This document shows, piece by piece, positions 26,315 through 34,891 of a DNA stretch of 64,000 bases (position 1 is its first letter; each line of letters begins with the position of its first letter). The notes under the pieces were generated by a model. It was given only the letters and a program-made list of their open reading frames with translations, ran no database searches and was not told the origin of the DNA. The DNA lies in contig DATJUT010000113.1 in NCBI GenBank assembly GCA_035502185.1, forward strand, positions 41,288 through 105,287, given 5' to 3'. The stretch is from Gemmatimonadales bacterium. GTDB lineage: Bacteria; Gemmatimonadota; Gemmatimonadetes; Gemmatimonadales; JACORV01. A program made the position numbers and the translations under genes.

Positions 26315-27175
26315 ATGATCTACGTCCTGGTCCCCGCCTACAACGAGGCGGCGACGGTCGGGCTGCTGCTCTGGAAGGTGCGGCAGGTCTTCACCACCTT
26401 CGCGCGCGAGTACCAGCTGCTGGTGGTGAACGACGGCTCGACCGACGGGACCGACGACGTGCTCGCCCCGTACGCACGGGCGCTGCCGCTGACGCTGGTG
26501 ACGCACCGCGAGCGCCGGGGCTACGCCCGCAGCGTCGAGGAGCTGCTGCGGCTGGCGGTGGCACGCACCGACCGGCCGCGCCGCGACCTGGCCGTGCTGC
26601 TGCAGGCCGACTTCTCCGACTCGCCCGACGACATCCCCGAACTGGTCAAGCGGATCGAGAGCGGCGCGGACCTCGCGCTCGCCGACTACCGGCGCCGCCG
26701 TGGACTGACCCGAGGCGAGGGGCTGGCGCGGCGGCTCCTGCCCGCGCTGCTGCGGCGCCACCGGGCGGGCGTGCTCGACTGCCCGCTCGACTGGGTGTGC
26801 TCGCTCAAGGCCATGCGAGTGGTGACGCTCGCCCGCACGCTCTCGGAGCGGGGGAGCCGGGCCTTGCTCCGGGCCGACGGCTGGGCGGCCGACGCCGAGC
26901 TGCTGCTCGAGATCTCGCGGCACGCCCGCCGGGTCGAGGTGGTGGCCTCGTCGAGCCCGGCCGCGGCGCGCCACCGGCCTTCCCGCGCCCACCCGCTCCG
27001 CTCGGCATGGGCGACTTGGAGGATGGCGCGCCGCCACCGGACCGCCGCGCCGGCACCCGGCCAGCCGTCCGCGCACCCCGGATCCGGGCACGGCGGCCCG
27101 TCCCGGCGTGGCCGCCGGTCCGGCTCGCGGCCCGCCGCCCCGCCGCCGCACTCGCGGACCGCGTCCTCGCCGTGA
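26315..27175 (+). CDS. Family 2 glycosyltransferase
   Basis: GT-A fold glycosyltransferase of 286 residues. MIYVLVPAYNEAATVG opens the nucleotide-sugar domain, VVNDGSTDGTDDV follows, and the acidic metal-site segment is LLQADFSDSPDDI. The C-terminal 60 residues are Arg/Pro/Ser-rich and low complexity, with no membrane helix, so it is probably cytosolic or peripheral. It overlaps the DUF3108 gene (GTGA), suggesting they act together on an envelope glycan. Donor and acceptor are unknown. Confidence 0.88.
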   Translation: MIYVLVPAYNEAATVGLLLWKVRQVFTTFAREYQLLVVNDGSTDGTDDVLAPYARALPLTLVTHRERRGYARSVEELLRLAVARTDRPRRDLAVLLQADFSDSPDDIPELVKRIESGADLALADYRRRRGLTRGEGLARRLLPALLRRHRAGVLDCPLDWVCSLKAMRVVTLARTLSERGSRALLRADGWAADAELLLEISRHARRVEVVASSSPAAARHRPSRAHPLRSAWATWRMARRHRTAAPAPGQPSAHPGSGHGGPSRRGRRSGSRPAAPPPHSRTASSP

Positions 27176-27933
27176 CGCGCGCGGCGGCGCTCGCGGCCGT
27201 GGTCGCCTTCCTCGCCCTGGACCGGACCCCGCCGGTCCCGGCCGGCCGCGCCCCCGACCGGCCGCAGGGAGTCGCCGCGGCGGTCTACCCGTTCACCCCG
27301 GGCGAGCGACTCGAGTACGACGTGAAGTTCGGAATCTTCCACGTCGGCCGCGCCACGATGCAGGTCCTCGGCATCGACACGGTGCGCGGGACACCGGCCT
27401 ACCACGTCGCCTTCGTGATCCGGGGCCGCGCCGCGTTCTTCTACTCGATGACCGACACCCTCGAGTCGTGGTTCAGCGTCGCCGACCTCACCTCGCTGCG
27501 CTTCATCCAGAACAACAACGAGAACGGCAGCCGCTACTACCACACCTACGAGATCCACGCCGACTCCGGCTACTTCATCCAGGACGGCAAGGACAGCCTG
27601 CCCACGACCGCCCGGCCGCTCGACGACGCGTCGTTCTTCTACTTCGCGCGCACCGTGCCGCTGGAGGTGGGGCAGACCTACTCGTTCGACCGCTACTTCA
27701 AGCCCGACCGGAACCCGGTGACCCTGACCGTGCTGTCCAACGACTCGGTGGACACGCCGGCGGGCCGGTTCGCGGCGATCGCCGTGCGCCCCGTGTTCAG
27801 GAGCCGCGGCCTGTTCGCGGAGGGGGGGCAGGCGGTGGTGTATCTCGCCGCCGACTCCACCCGCGTTCCGCTGGTCATCAAGACCCACCTGTCGCTCGGG
27901 TCGCTGTCGATGGCGCTGCGCAGCCGGAGGTGA
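27172..27933 (+). CDS. DUF3108 domain-containing exported protein
   Basis: Protein of 253 residues with an N-terminal signal segment (AAALAAVVAFLALD) and a DUF3108 domain: FTPGERLEYDVKFGIFHVGR, FYSMTDTLESWFS, and GRFAAIAVRPVF with GLFAEGGQAVVYL. Function is unproven; it is an outer-envelope-associated family. The frame extends far upstream, but the GTG at 27172 that overlaps the glycosyltransferase stop is the natural start. It ends in GGAGGTGA, which forms the ribosome-binding site of the next gene. Confidence 0.88.
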   Translation: MTRAAALAAVVAFLALDRTPPVPAGRAPDRPQGVAAAVYPFTPGERLEYDVKFGIFHVGRATMQVLGIDTVRGTPAYHVAFVIRGRAAFFYSMTDTLESWFSVADLTSLRFIQNNNENGSRYYHTYEIHADSGYFIQDGKDSLPTTARPLDDASFFYFARTVPLEVGQTYSFDRYFKPDRNPVTLTVLSNDSVDTPAGRFAAIAVRPVFRSRGLFAEGGQAVVYLAADSTRVPLVIKTHLSLGSLSMALRSRR

Positions 27934-27937
27934 CGGG

Positions 27938-28909
27938 ATGACGGACGACCGGGGCCGCATCCCGGAGGCGGACCTGTCGCGGATCCGGACCGTGCCCATC
28001 GCCCGGCGGCCGAACAAGGTGGACCCGGCGCTCCTCGCCAAGGCGCCCCCGCGCGGCGAGCGCGGCTTCGACGCGTTCCTCGACTCGCTGCCGGACATCC
28101 TCGCCGCGCGGGATCTCCGCGCGGTGATCGCCGACGTCGCCGCCGCGGCCGGCCGCCGTGCCGTCGTCGCCATGATCGGCGGCCACGTGATCAAGGTCGG
28201 CCTCGGGCCGCTGCTGGTGCACCTCCTCGACCGGGGCGTCCTCACGCACGTGGCGATGAACGGGGCCGCCGCCATCCACGATTTCGAGCTGGCCGCGTTC
28301 GGCGGCACCAGCGAGGACGTGGCGGCCGGCCTGGGCGACGGCACGTTCGGCATGGCGGAGGAGACGGGGGCCGAGATGAACGCCGCCATCGCCGCCGGCC
28401 GGGACGAGGGCCTGGGGCTCGGGGAGTCGCTCGGCCGGTGGCTGGAGCGCCGCAGGACGGTGCCGGGCCGGACCCAGTGCGTGCTGATGGCGGCGCTGCG
28501 CCGCGGCACGCCCGCGACAGTGCACGTGGCGCTCGGCGCGGACATCATCCACCAGCATCCCGGGGCCGACGGCGCCGCGACCGGCGAGCTGAGCTTCCGG
28601 GACTTCCGCCGGCTCGCGGCCGCGGTGCCGGCCCTCCACGACGGCGGCGTGGTGCTCAACTTCGGCAGCGCCGTGATCATGCCGGAGGTGTTCCTCAAGG
28701 CGCTCACCGTGGCCCGCAACCTCGGCGGCGGGAAGCCGACGGGCTTCACGGCGGTGGACTGCGACATGATCCGCCATTACCGGCCGCGGCTCAACGTGGT
28801 CCAGCGACCGACCCAGCACGGGGGCAAGGGCTACCTGCTCACCGGCCACCACGAGCTGCTGATGCCGCTGATCGTCTGGGGCGTCGATGCGGCCCTGGCG
28901 CGCCGCTAG
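27938..28909 (+). CDS. Deoxyhypusine synthase-like family protein
   Basis: Protein of 323 residues without signal or membrane segments. MIGGHVIKVGLGPLLVHLL, THVAMNGAAAIHDFELA, GGTSEDVAAGLGDG and VALGADIIHQHP resemble the NAD-binding fold of deoxyhypusine synthase, but the reading is by eye and bacteria of this kind have no eIF5A substrate. It may be a homospermidine-synthase-like or otherwise diverged enzyme. ATG at 27938 has a full GGAGGTGA upstream. It overlaps the next gene by 23 bases. Confidence 0.65.
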   Translation: MTDDRGRIPEADLSRIRTVPIARRPNKVDPALLAKAPPRGERGFDAFLDSLPDILAARDLRAVIADVAAAAGRRAVVAMIGGHVIKVGLGPLLVHLLDRGVLTHVAMNGAAAIHDFELAAFGGTSEDVAAGLGDGTFGMAEETGAEMNAAIAAGRDEGLGLGESLGRWLERRRTVPGRTQCVLMAALRRGTPATVHVALGADIIHQHPGADGAATGELSFRDFRRLAAAVPALHDGGVVLNFGSAVIMPEVFLKALTVARNLGGGKPTGFTAVDCDMIRHYRPRLNVVQRPTQHGGKGYLLTGHHELLMPLIVWGVDAALARR

Positions 28910-29411
28910 CGCGCCGGCGGGGGCCGCGCAGGCAGCGGAGGCGTCCGTCGCGCCGCCCGCGCGGCGCCCGTTTTTCCCCGTCGCCACCGCGGCGGCGCTG
29001 GTGCTCGCGGCGTGCGCGGCCCGCGGCGCGCCCCGGTCCCCGCTGCCCTACGATCCGCTCCGCGAGGCCGCCGTGGCCCGCGACGTCGTCACCGGCTTCA
29101 TCGCCGCGGAGTCGCGCGGCGACTCGTCCGCCGACACGCTGCTGGCGCCCGGCGCCGATTTCATCGCCACCGGCATCGCGGTGACCCGGCCGCCGCGCCT
29201 CGCGGCCGTGCTGGGGCGGGGCGCCGGCAGCGTCGAGGACGTGCGCATCCAGATCGCGGGCGAGTTCGCGTGGGTGGTGGCCATCTACCAGTGGACCGGC
29301 GCCGGCGCCGAGGGCGGCGAGCGGGGGCGGGCGACCATGATCCTCGAGCGGCGCGGCGCGCGGTGGAGGATCCGGCACGTGCATTCGAGCACCGTGGAGC
29401 CGTGGCGGTGA
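28887..29411 (+). CDS. NTF2/SnoaL-like lipoprotein
   Basis: Protein of 174 residues with a hydrophobic segment and lipobox LAAC about residues 40-43, followed by an NTF2-like/DUF4440 fold: VTGFIAAESRGDSSADTLLAPGA, FAWVVAIYQW, and a final WRIRHVHSSTVEPW. Such domains bind small ligands or serve as enzyme scaffolds. The ATG at 28887 gives an unusually long N-terminal region before the signal; an internal start closer to the hydrophobic stretch is possible. It overlaps the upstream gene. Confidence 0.72.
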   Translation: MRPWRAASAPAGAAQAAEASVAPPARRPFFPVATAAALVLAACAARGAPRSPLPYDPLREAAVARDVVTGFIAAESRGDSSADTLLAPGADFIATGIAVTRPPRLAAVLGRGAGSVEDVRIQIAGEFAWVVAIYQWTGAGAEGGERGRATMILERRGARWRIRHVHSSTVEPWR

Positions 29412-29477
29412 GGGCCCCGGGAACGCGCGAGCGCCCCGGCATGCCGGGGCGCTCGCATCCCATCGTCCCGGGCCCTC
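29410..29477. terminator. Nested palindromic terminator between convergent genes
   Basis: A perfect 30-base palindrome occupies 29427-29456 (half-site GCGAGCGCCCCGG, centre GCATGC). It is enclosed by outer arms at 29410-29422 and 29466-29477 (GAGGGCCCCGGGA with a one-base bulge). It separates the NTF2-like gene from the convergent small membrane protein gene. Confidence 0.8.
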
Positions 29478-29482
29478 GCGGG

Positions 29483-29710
29483 CTACAGGTCGCCGCCCGC
29501 CGACCGCTCTCCCGAGATCATGTCCTTCACGCGCCGGGCGGTGCCCGGCGAGATGAGCTTGATCACCCAGTAGATCACCAGGCCCACCAGCGCCAGCATC
29601 AGCACGGTCCAGGCGAGCCCGATCACGACCTTCAGGAGGCCGAGCGCCAGCCTGAGGACGATGAACGCCACCACCGCCAGAATCGCAAAGCCCAGCACTT
29701 TCCGGAGCAT
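29483..29710 (-). CDS. Small two-helix membrane protein
   Basis: Protein of 75 residues with two hydrophobic helices (about residues 4-28 and 33-53) and a basic/charged tail, TARRVKDMISGERS. No family recognised. ATG at 29710 leads on the minus strand; the gene is divergent from thiO and convergent with the NTF2-like gene. Confidence 0.65.
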   Translation of the reverse strand: MLRKVLGFAILAVVAFIVLRLALGLLKVVIGLAWTVLMLALVGLVIYWVIKLISPGTARRVKDMISGERSAGGDL

Positions 29711-29781
29711 CCGACGCCTCCCGTTCCTGTCCTGACCCGCCCTACGAAGGTACCGGGGGGCGGGTTTCGCGCAAGCACGCC

Positions 29782-30900
29782 GTGAGCGGGACCCCGTACG
29801 ACTGCGTGGTCATCGGCGGCGGCATCGTGGGTGCCGCCACCGCGCGCACCCTCGCGGCGCGCGGGCGGCGCGTGCTGCTGCTCGAGCGCGCGATGCCGGG
29901 CGCCGAGGCATCGGGCGCCGCAGCCGGGATGCTGACGCCGCAGGTCGAGGTGGGGGTGGACGACCCCCTCCTGCCGCTCGCCATCGCCGCCCGCGAGCGC
30001 TACCCGGAGCTGGTGCGCGAGCTCGACCGCCGCACCGGCGTCAACGTCGGCTACTTCGGCGGCGGCAGCGTGCAGGTCGCCCTCGCCGACGACGAGGCGG
30101 CCGCGCTCGAGGCCCAGGTCGCCGCGCAGCGCGCCGTGGGACTCACGGCCGAGTGGCTGGACCGCCGCGCCCTGGAGCGTCGCCATCCGGGCATCAGCCC
30201 CGCGGCCCGGGGCGCCCTGCTCGCCCCGGACGACGCGCGCGTCAACAACGTCTCGCTGACGGCGGCCCTGCTCGCGGACGCCGTGCGCCACGGCGTCGAG
30301 GTGGCGGACCACGAGGAAGCGACCGAGATCGTCGTCGTCGCCGGCCGCGTGACGGCCGTCGTGACGCGCAGCCGCCGCTACGGCACGGGCGGCGCCGTCG
30401 TCGCGGCCGGCGCCTGGTCGGGAGCGCTGCGCGGCCTGCCGCGCCGCCTGCCGGTCGAGCCGATCCGCGGGCAGATGGCGGTCGTCACCTGGCCCGCCGG
30501 CGAGCCCACCGGCGTCCTGTTCGGCGCCCACGTCTACATCGTCCCGCGCGGCGACGACGCCCTGCTCGGCTCCACGATGGAGAGCGCCGGCTACGCGAAG
30601 GACACGACCCCGGGCGGCCTGGGCACCATCTTCACGGGCACCGCGGCGCTGCTGCCCGCGATGGCCGGGCAGCGCATCCATCGCAGCTGGGCGGGCCTCC
30701 GGCCCGTCACGCCCGACGGCCGGCCGCTCATCGGCCCCGACCCCGAGGTGACGGGCCTGTGGTACGCCACCGGCCACGGCCGCAAGGGCATTCTCCTCGG
30801 GCCGCTGACCGGCGAGATCGTGCGCGATCTCGTCGTCGAGGGCGCCACGGCGTGGGACATCAGCCCCTGCGACGTCACCAGATTCGATCGGCGCTCGTAG
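29782..30900 (+). CDS. thiO: Glycine oxidase ThiO-like FAD-dependent oxidoreductase
   Basis: FAD-dependent amine oxidase of the DAO family, 372 residues. DCVVIGGGIVGAATARTLA is the dinucleotide-binding fold and GAEASGAAAGMLTPQ matches ThiO. HRSWAGLRPVTPDGRPLIG and YATGHGRKGILLGPLTG form the C-terminal FAD contact. ThiO converts glycine to dehydroglycine for the thiamine thiazole ring. No other thi gene is present, so a general glycine or D-amino-acid oxidase role is possible. It starts with GTG. Confidence 0.85.
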   Translation: MSGTPYDCVVIGGGIVGAATARTLAARGRRVLLLERAMPGAEASGAAAGMLTPQVEVGVDDPLLPLAIAARERYPELVRELDRRTGVNVGYFGGGSVQVALADDEAAALEAQVAAQRAVGLTAEWLDRRALERRHPGISPAARGALLAPDDARVNNVSLTAALLADAVRHGVEVADHEEATEIVVVAGRVTAVVTRSRRYGTGGAVVAAGAWSGALRGLPRRLPVEPIRGQMAVVTWPAGEPTGVLFGAHVYIVPRGDDALLGSTMESAGYAKDTTPGGLGTIFTGTAALLPAMAGQRIHRSWAGLRPVTPDGRPLIGPDPEVTGLWYATGHGRKGILLGPLTGEIVRDLVVEGATAWDISPCDVTRFDRRS

Positions 30901-30910
30901 GGCGGAAGCG

Positions 30911-31903
30911 ATGTACCAGACCTGCGCCTTCTGCTCCGGCGCCCTCGGCGGAGACGGCGGCCCCACCGGCCTCGGCGTGGGCCGGCGGTTCGCCTACGAC
31001 GGCTGGAAGAGCCGCGCGTGGGTCATCTGCCAGCGGTGCGCGCGCTGGAACCTCACCACGGTACACGACCGCCTGGACACGGTCGCCGCGCTCGAGCGCA
31101 TGGCGGCCGGCGGCCGGGTGGCCGCCACCACCGACCAGGTCGCGCTGGTGCGGTCGGGGGCCTACGACGTCGTCCGGGTGGGCAAGCCTCCGCGCGTCGA
31201 GATGGCGGGCTGGCGCTACGGCGAGCGGCTCAAGGCACGCGAGCGCGAGCGCCTCAAGGTGGTCCTGCCCGTCACCCTGGCCTTCGTCGGCGTCACCATC
31301 GCCACCAACGTGGCGACCGGCGGCAGCATGGGATGGATCATGATGCAGTATCCCCGCATCGGCGACGCCCTCTACACCGGCCTGGTGGGCCGCCGCAAGG
31401 TCGGCATCGAGCCGCCGGTCTGCGGCCACTGCGGCGCCGTGATGGTGCTCCGCGCCCGGCACGTGCAGCACGCCCGGCTGTCGCGCACCGTGCACCAGGA
31501 CCTCGCCCTGCTGCTGCGCTGCCCGCGCTGCGAGAGCGTCGGTGCGATGCTGGAGGGCGGCGACGCCGAGCGCGCCCTGCGGCACGGCCTCACCTACGTC
31601 AACCTGAAGAAGGGCCGGAAGGTCAAGCGCAAGGCGGAGGAGGCGGCCTCGGTGGTCGAGCGGGCCGGGGGCCCGCAGGAGCTGATCGCCACCGCCACCC
31701 GCGCCGAGATCGCCGTCTCCAGCCTCAAGGGCGCCCAGGGGCTCGCGCTCGAGATGGCGGTGGACGAGCAGGCCGAGGTGCGCGAGCTGGAGCGCGAGTG
31801 GCGCCGCGCCGACGAGATCGCGGAGATCGCCGACAACCTGCTCGTCCCGCCGACGATCGAGCAGGAGCTGAAGCAACTCAAGGCGCGTCAACCGGACGGT
31901 TGA
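30911..31903 (+). CDS. Zinc-ribbon membrane-associated protein of unknown function
   Basis: Protein of 330 residues. It has four CxxC pairs: CAFC and CQRC in the first 45 residues and CGHC and CPRC around 175-210, which could form two zinc sites. One hydrophobic segment (VVLPVTLAFVGVTIATNVA, about 115-135) lies between them. The C-terminal third is charged and helical. I do not recognise a family. It starts 10 bases after thiO and precedes lipA by 47 bases. Confidence 0.72.
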   Translation: MYQTCAFCSGALGGDGGPTGLGVGRRFAYDGWKSRAWVICQRCARWNLTTVHDRLDTVAALERMAAGGRVAATTDQVALVRSGAYDVVRVGKPPRVEMAGWRYGERLKARERERLKVVLPVTLAFVGVTIATNVATGGSMGWIMMQYPRIGDALYTGLVGRRKVGIEPPVCGHCGAVMVLRARHVQHARLSRTVHQDLALLLRCPRCESVGAMLEGGDAERALRHGLTYVNLKKGRKVKRKAEEAASVVERAGGPQELIATATRAEIAVSSLKGAQGLALEMAVDEQAEVRELEREWRRADEIAEIADNLLVPPTIEQELKQLKARQPDG

Positions 31904-31950
31904 GGCGCTCTGGCCCGCCCTCCGCGGCGCGGCTATGTTTCCCGCTTCCA

Positions 31951-32886
31951 ATGACAACCGCGCCTCTCCCACTCGTCCAGATCAGCACGCGACAGGGCGA
32001 GCGGCTCGCACCGGACGGTCCGGCCGCCCGCAAGCCGGCCTGGCTGAAGGTCAGGGCGCCCGGCGGGGCGAACTACGCGCAGGTGCGCCGGGTGATGCGC
32101 GATCTTCGGCTCCACACCGTCTGCGAAGAGGCGCACTGCCCGAACGTCGGCGAGTGCTGGGAGCACCGCGCGGCGACGTTCATGATCCTCGGCGACCTGT
32201 GCACGCGGAACTGCGCCTATTGCGCGGTCGCGCACGGGACGCCGCTCCCGCTCGACGCCGGGGAACCCCGGCGGCTCGCCGAGGCGGCGGCCGCGATGGG
32301 GCTCGAGTACCTGGTGGTGACGTCGGTGGACCGCGACGACCTCCCGAACGGGGGCGCCGAGCAGTTCGCCGCCGTCGTCGCGGAGACGCGCGCACGCCTG
32401 CCCGGCGCGTCGCTCGAGCTGCTGATCCCCGACTTCAAGGGCCGCGAGACGGCGCTGCGGATCGTGGTCGACGCCAAGCCCGACGTGCTGAACCACAACC
32501 TCGAAACGGTGCCGCGGCTGTACCGCCTGGCGCGGCCGGGCGGGCGCTACGATCGGGCGCTGGAGCTGCTGGCGCGCGCCCGGGCGATGGACCCGGCGCT
32601 GGTCACCAAGTCCGGCGTGATGGTGGGCCTGGGCGAGGAGTGGGACGAGCTGGTGACGGCGATGCGGGACCTGCGCGCGTCGGACGTGAACCTCCTCACC
32701 ATCGGGCAGTACCTGCGCCCCTCGGCCTCGCACCTGCCGGTCGCCCGCTACTACACGCCCGACGAGTTCGCGGAGCTGGCGCGCATCGGCCGCGACCTGG
32801 GATACCGCCACGTCGAGTCCGGTCCCCTGGTGCGGTCCTCGTACCACGCCTGGGAGCAGACCCGGCGTGCGGCCGCGGGCGGGTGA
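31951..32886 (+). CDS. lipA: Lipoyl synthase
   Basis: Radical SAM enzyme of 311 residues that inserts two sulphurs into octanoyl groups on lipoyl domains. The auxiliary cluster cysteines are in CEEAHCPNVGEC (58, 63, 69) and the radical SAM cluster in CTRNCAYC (84, 88, 91). SVDRDDLPNGG and VESGPLVRSSYHA are also typical. The C-terminal Arg-Ser-Ser-Tyr needed for the auxiliary cluster is present. ATG at 31951 follows a TATGTT -10-like hexamer at 31934-31939 with a very short leader. It opens the PDH locus, whose E2 is its substrate. Confidence 0.96.
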   Translation: MTTAPLPLVQISTRQGERLAPDGPAARKPAWLKVRAPGGANYAQVRRVMRDLRLHTVCEEAHCPNVGECWEHRAATFMILGDLCTRNCAYCAVAHGTPLPLDAGEPRRLAEAAAAMGLEYLVVTSVDRDDLPNGGAEQFAAVVAETRARLPGASLELLIPDFKGRETALRIVVDAKPDVLNHNLETVPRLYRLARPGGRYDRALELLARARAMDPALVTKSGVMVGLGEEWDELVTAMRDLRASDVNLLTIGQYLRPSASHLPVARYYTPDEFAELARIGRDLGYRHVESGPLVRSSYHAWEQTRRAAAGG

Positions 32887-32899
32887 GGGGCCCTCGGCA

Positions 32900-33910
32900 A
32901 TGACCGTGACCGCCGCCGCGCTCGAGCACGCGCCGCCCTCCGACCCGGAGGTGCTGCGCCGGATGCTGCGCGACATGCTGCTGATCCGCCGCTTCGAGGA
33001 GAAGGCCGCGGAGGGCTACGCCCACGGCAAGATCGGCGGCTTCTGCCACCTGTACATCGGGCAGGAGGCGGTGGCCGTCGGCACGATGGCCGCGCTCCGC
33101 CCCGACGACTACATCATGACCAGTTACCGCGAGCACGGGCAGGCGCTGGCGCGCGGCGTCTCGGCTCGGGCGGTGATGGCGGAGCTGTTCGGCAAGGCCA
33201 CCGGCAGCTCGGGGGGCAAGGGCGGCTCGATGCACATCTTCGACGCCGCCACCAACTTCCTCGGCGGACACGCCATCGTGGGCGGCCACATCCCGCTCGT
33301 GACCGGCGTGGCGTTCGCGATCAAGTACCGCGAGGGCGACCAGGTGTCGGTCGGGTTCTTCGGCGAGGCCGCGGTGAACAACGGCGCCTTCCACGAGGCA
33401 CTGAACATGGCGGCGGTGTGGCGGCTGCCCGCGATCTACATCTGCGAGAACAACCGCTACGGGATGGGCACCGCCCTCGAGCGCGCCTCCGCGATCTACG
33501 ACGTGGCGCAGCGTGCCTGCTCGTACGACATGCCGGCCGAGGTCGTGGACGGGATGGACGTGCTGAAGGTGCGGGACGCAGTGGCCCGCGCGGCGCAGCG
33601 CGCCCGTGAGCGCTACGTGCCCACGCTGCTCGAGATCCGCACCTACCGCTTCATGGGCCACTCGATGTCGGATCCGATCCACGGCCACTACCGCACCAAG
33701 GACGAGGTCGAGCAGGCCAAGGCGAAGGACCCGATCCACACCTTCGCCGACAAGCTGCGCGCCGACGGCCTGCTGGACGACGAGCGCTGGCAGACGATGG
33801 AGGCCGAGGTGACCGACGAGTGCGACGACGCGGTGCGCTTCGCCGACGAGAGCCCGGATCCGCCGCCCGAGGCGCTGCTCACGGACGTGTACCGCGAGAC
33901 CACGTCCTGA
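32900..33910 (+). CDS. pdhA: Pyruvate dehydrogenase E1 component, alpha subunit
   Basis: Thiamine-diphosphate-dependent E1 alpha, 336 residues, catalysing oxidative decarboxylation of pyruvate (or a branched 2-oxo acid) with the beta subunit. The TPP/Mg motif region is VGFFGEAAVNNGAFHEALNM ... ICENN; the usual GDG start is GEA here. RRFEEKAAEGYAHGKIGGF and YREHGQALARG, then RFMGHSMSDP, are typical. ATG at 32900 lies 14 bases after lipA. It overlaps pdhB by one base. Confidence 0.93.
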   Translation: MTVTAAALEHAPPSDPEVLRRMLRDMLLIRRFEEKAAEGYAHGKIGGFCHLYIGQEAVAVGTMAALRPDDYIMTSYREHGQALARGVSARAVMAELFGKATGSSGGKGGSMHIFDAATNFLGGHAIVGGHIPLVTGVAFAIKYREGDQVSVGFFGEAAVNNGAFHEALNMAAVWRLPAIYICENNRYGMGTALERASAIYDVAQRACSYDMPAEVVDGMDVLKVRDAVARAAQRARERYVPTLLEIRTYRFMGHSMSDPIHGHYRTKDEVEQAKAKDPIHTFADKLRADGLLDDERWQTMEAEVTDECDDAVRFADESPDPPPEALLTDVYRETTS

Positions 33911-34890
33911 TGCCGGTCCTCACCTACCGCGACGCCCTGAACCAGGCCCTCCGCGAGGAGATGGTGCGGGACCAGAACGTCTTCCTGATGGGGGAGGAAG
34001 TGGGCGCGTACCAGGGCGCCTACAAGGTGAGCCGCGGGCTGCTCGAGGAGTTCGGCCCGATGCGGGTGGTGGACTCGCCCATCACCGAGCTGGGCTTCGC
34101 GGGCGTCGGAGTGGGCGCCGCGATGGCGGGGCTCCGGCCGGTGATCGAGTTCATGACGTTCAACTTCGCCCTGCTCGCGCTCGACCAGGTCGTGAACTCC
34201 GCCGCGAAGATGCTCTACATGTCCGGCGGCCAGATCCCGATCCCGATCGTGTTCCGCGGACCCGGCGGGGCCGCCCTGCAGCTCGCCGCCCAGCACTCGC
34301 AGTCGTTCGAGGCGTGGTACGCGCACGTCCCCGGCCTCAAGGTGGTGACTCCGGCGACCCCCGCGGACGCGAAGGGGCTCCTCAAGAGCGCGATCCGGGA
34401 CGACAACCCGGTGATCTTCATCGAAGGCGAGATGCTGTACAACCAGAAGGGCGAGGTGCCGGACGGCGAGCATCTCATCCCGCTGGGCGTGGCGGAAGTG
34501 AAGCGGCCGGGGACCGACGTCACGTTCGTGGCCCACGCCAAGATGGTGGCCGTCGCGCTGCGGGCCGCCGAGGAGCTGGCGAAGGAGGGGGTGAGCGCGG
34601 AGGTCGTGGATCCTCGCACCCTGCGCCCGCTCGATCTGCCCACGATCCTGGCATCGGTGCGGAAGACGAACCGCTGCGTCGTGGTCGAGGAGGGATGGCC
34701 GGTCGCCGGCATCGGCGCCTCGATCGTGGACGGGATCCAGCGCGAGGCGTTCGACGACCTCGACGCGCCGGTGCTGCGGGTGACGGGCGCCGACGTGCCG
34801 ATGCCGTACAACCGCCAGCTCGAGAAGCTCGCGAAGCCCGACGCGGCCAAGGTCGTCGCGGCCGCCAAGCAGGTCCTCTACCTCGGCTGA
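33910..34890 (+). CDS. pdhB: Pyruvate dehydrogenase E1 component, beta subunit
   Basis: Transketolase-like E1 beta of 326 residues, with MGEEVGAYQGAYKVSRGL, ITELGFAGVGVGAAMAGLRP, and VEEGWPVAGIGASIV typical of PdhB. It supplies the second half of the TPP site. Its ATG overlaps the pdhA stop (TGATG), giving stoichiometric translation. The split alpha/beta E1 is the type found in Gram-positives and alphaproteobacteria rather than the single-chain AceE. Confidence 0.94.
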   Translation: MPVLTYRDALNQALREEMVRDQNVFLMGEEVGAYQGAYKVSRGLLEEFGPMRVVDSPITELGFAGVGVGAAMAGLRPVIEFMTFNFALLALDQVVNSAAKMLYMSGGQIPIPIVFRGPGGAALQLAAQHSQSFEAWYAHVPGLKVVTPATPADAKGLLKSAIRDDNPVIFIEGEMLYNQKGEVPDGEHLIPLGVAEVKRPGTDVTFVAHAKMVAVALRAAEELAKEGVSAEVVDPRTLRPLDLPTILASVRKTNRCVVVEEGWPVAGIGASIVDGIQREAFDDLDAPVLRVTGADVPMPYNRQLEKLAKPDAAKVVAAAKQVLYLG

Positions 34891-34891
34891 C

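Noticed and set aside
33220-33440. GEA in place of GDG in the E1 alpha thiamine motif as a sign of inactivation
   Set aside because: Glu can replace Asp as a metal ligand, the rest of the motif (NNGAFHEALNM ... ENN) is intact and all partner genes are whole, so the enzyme is probably active.
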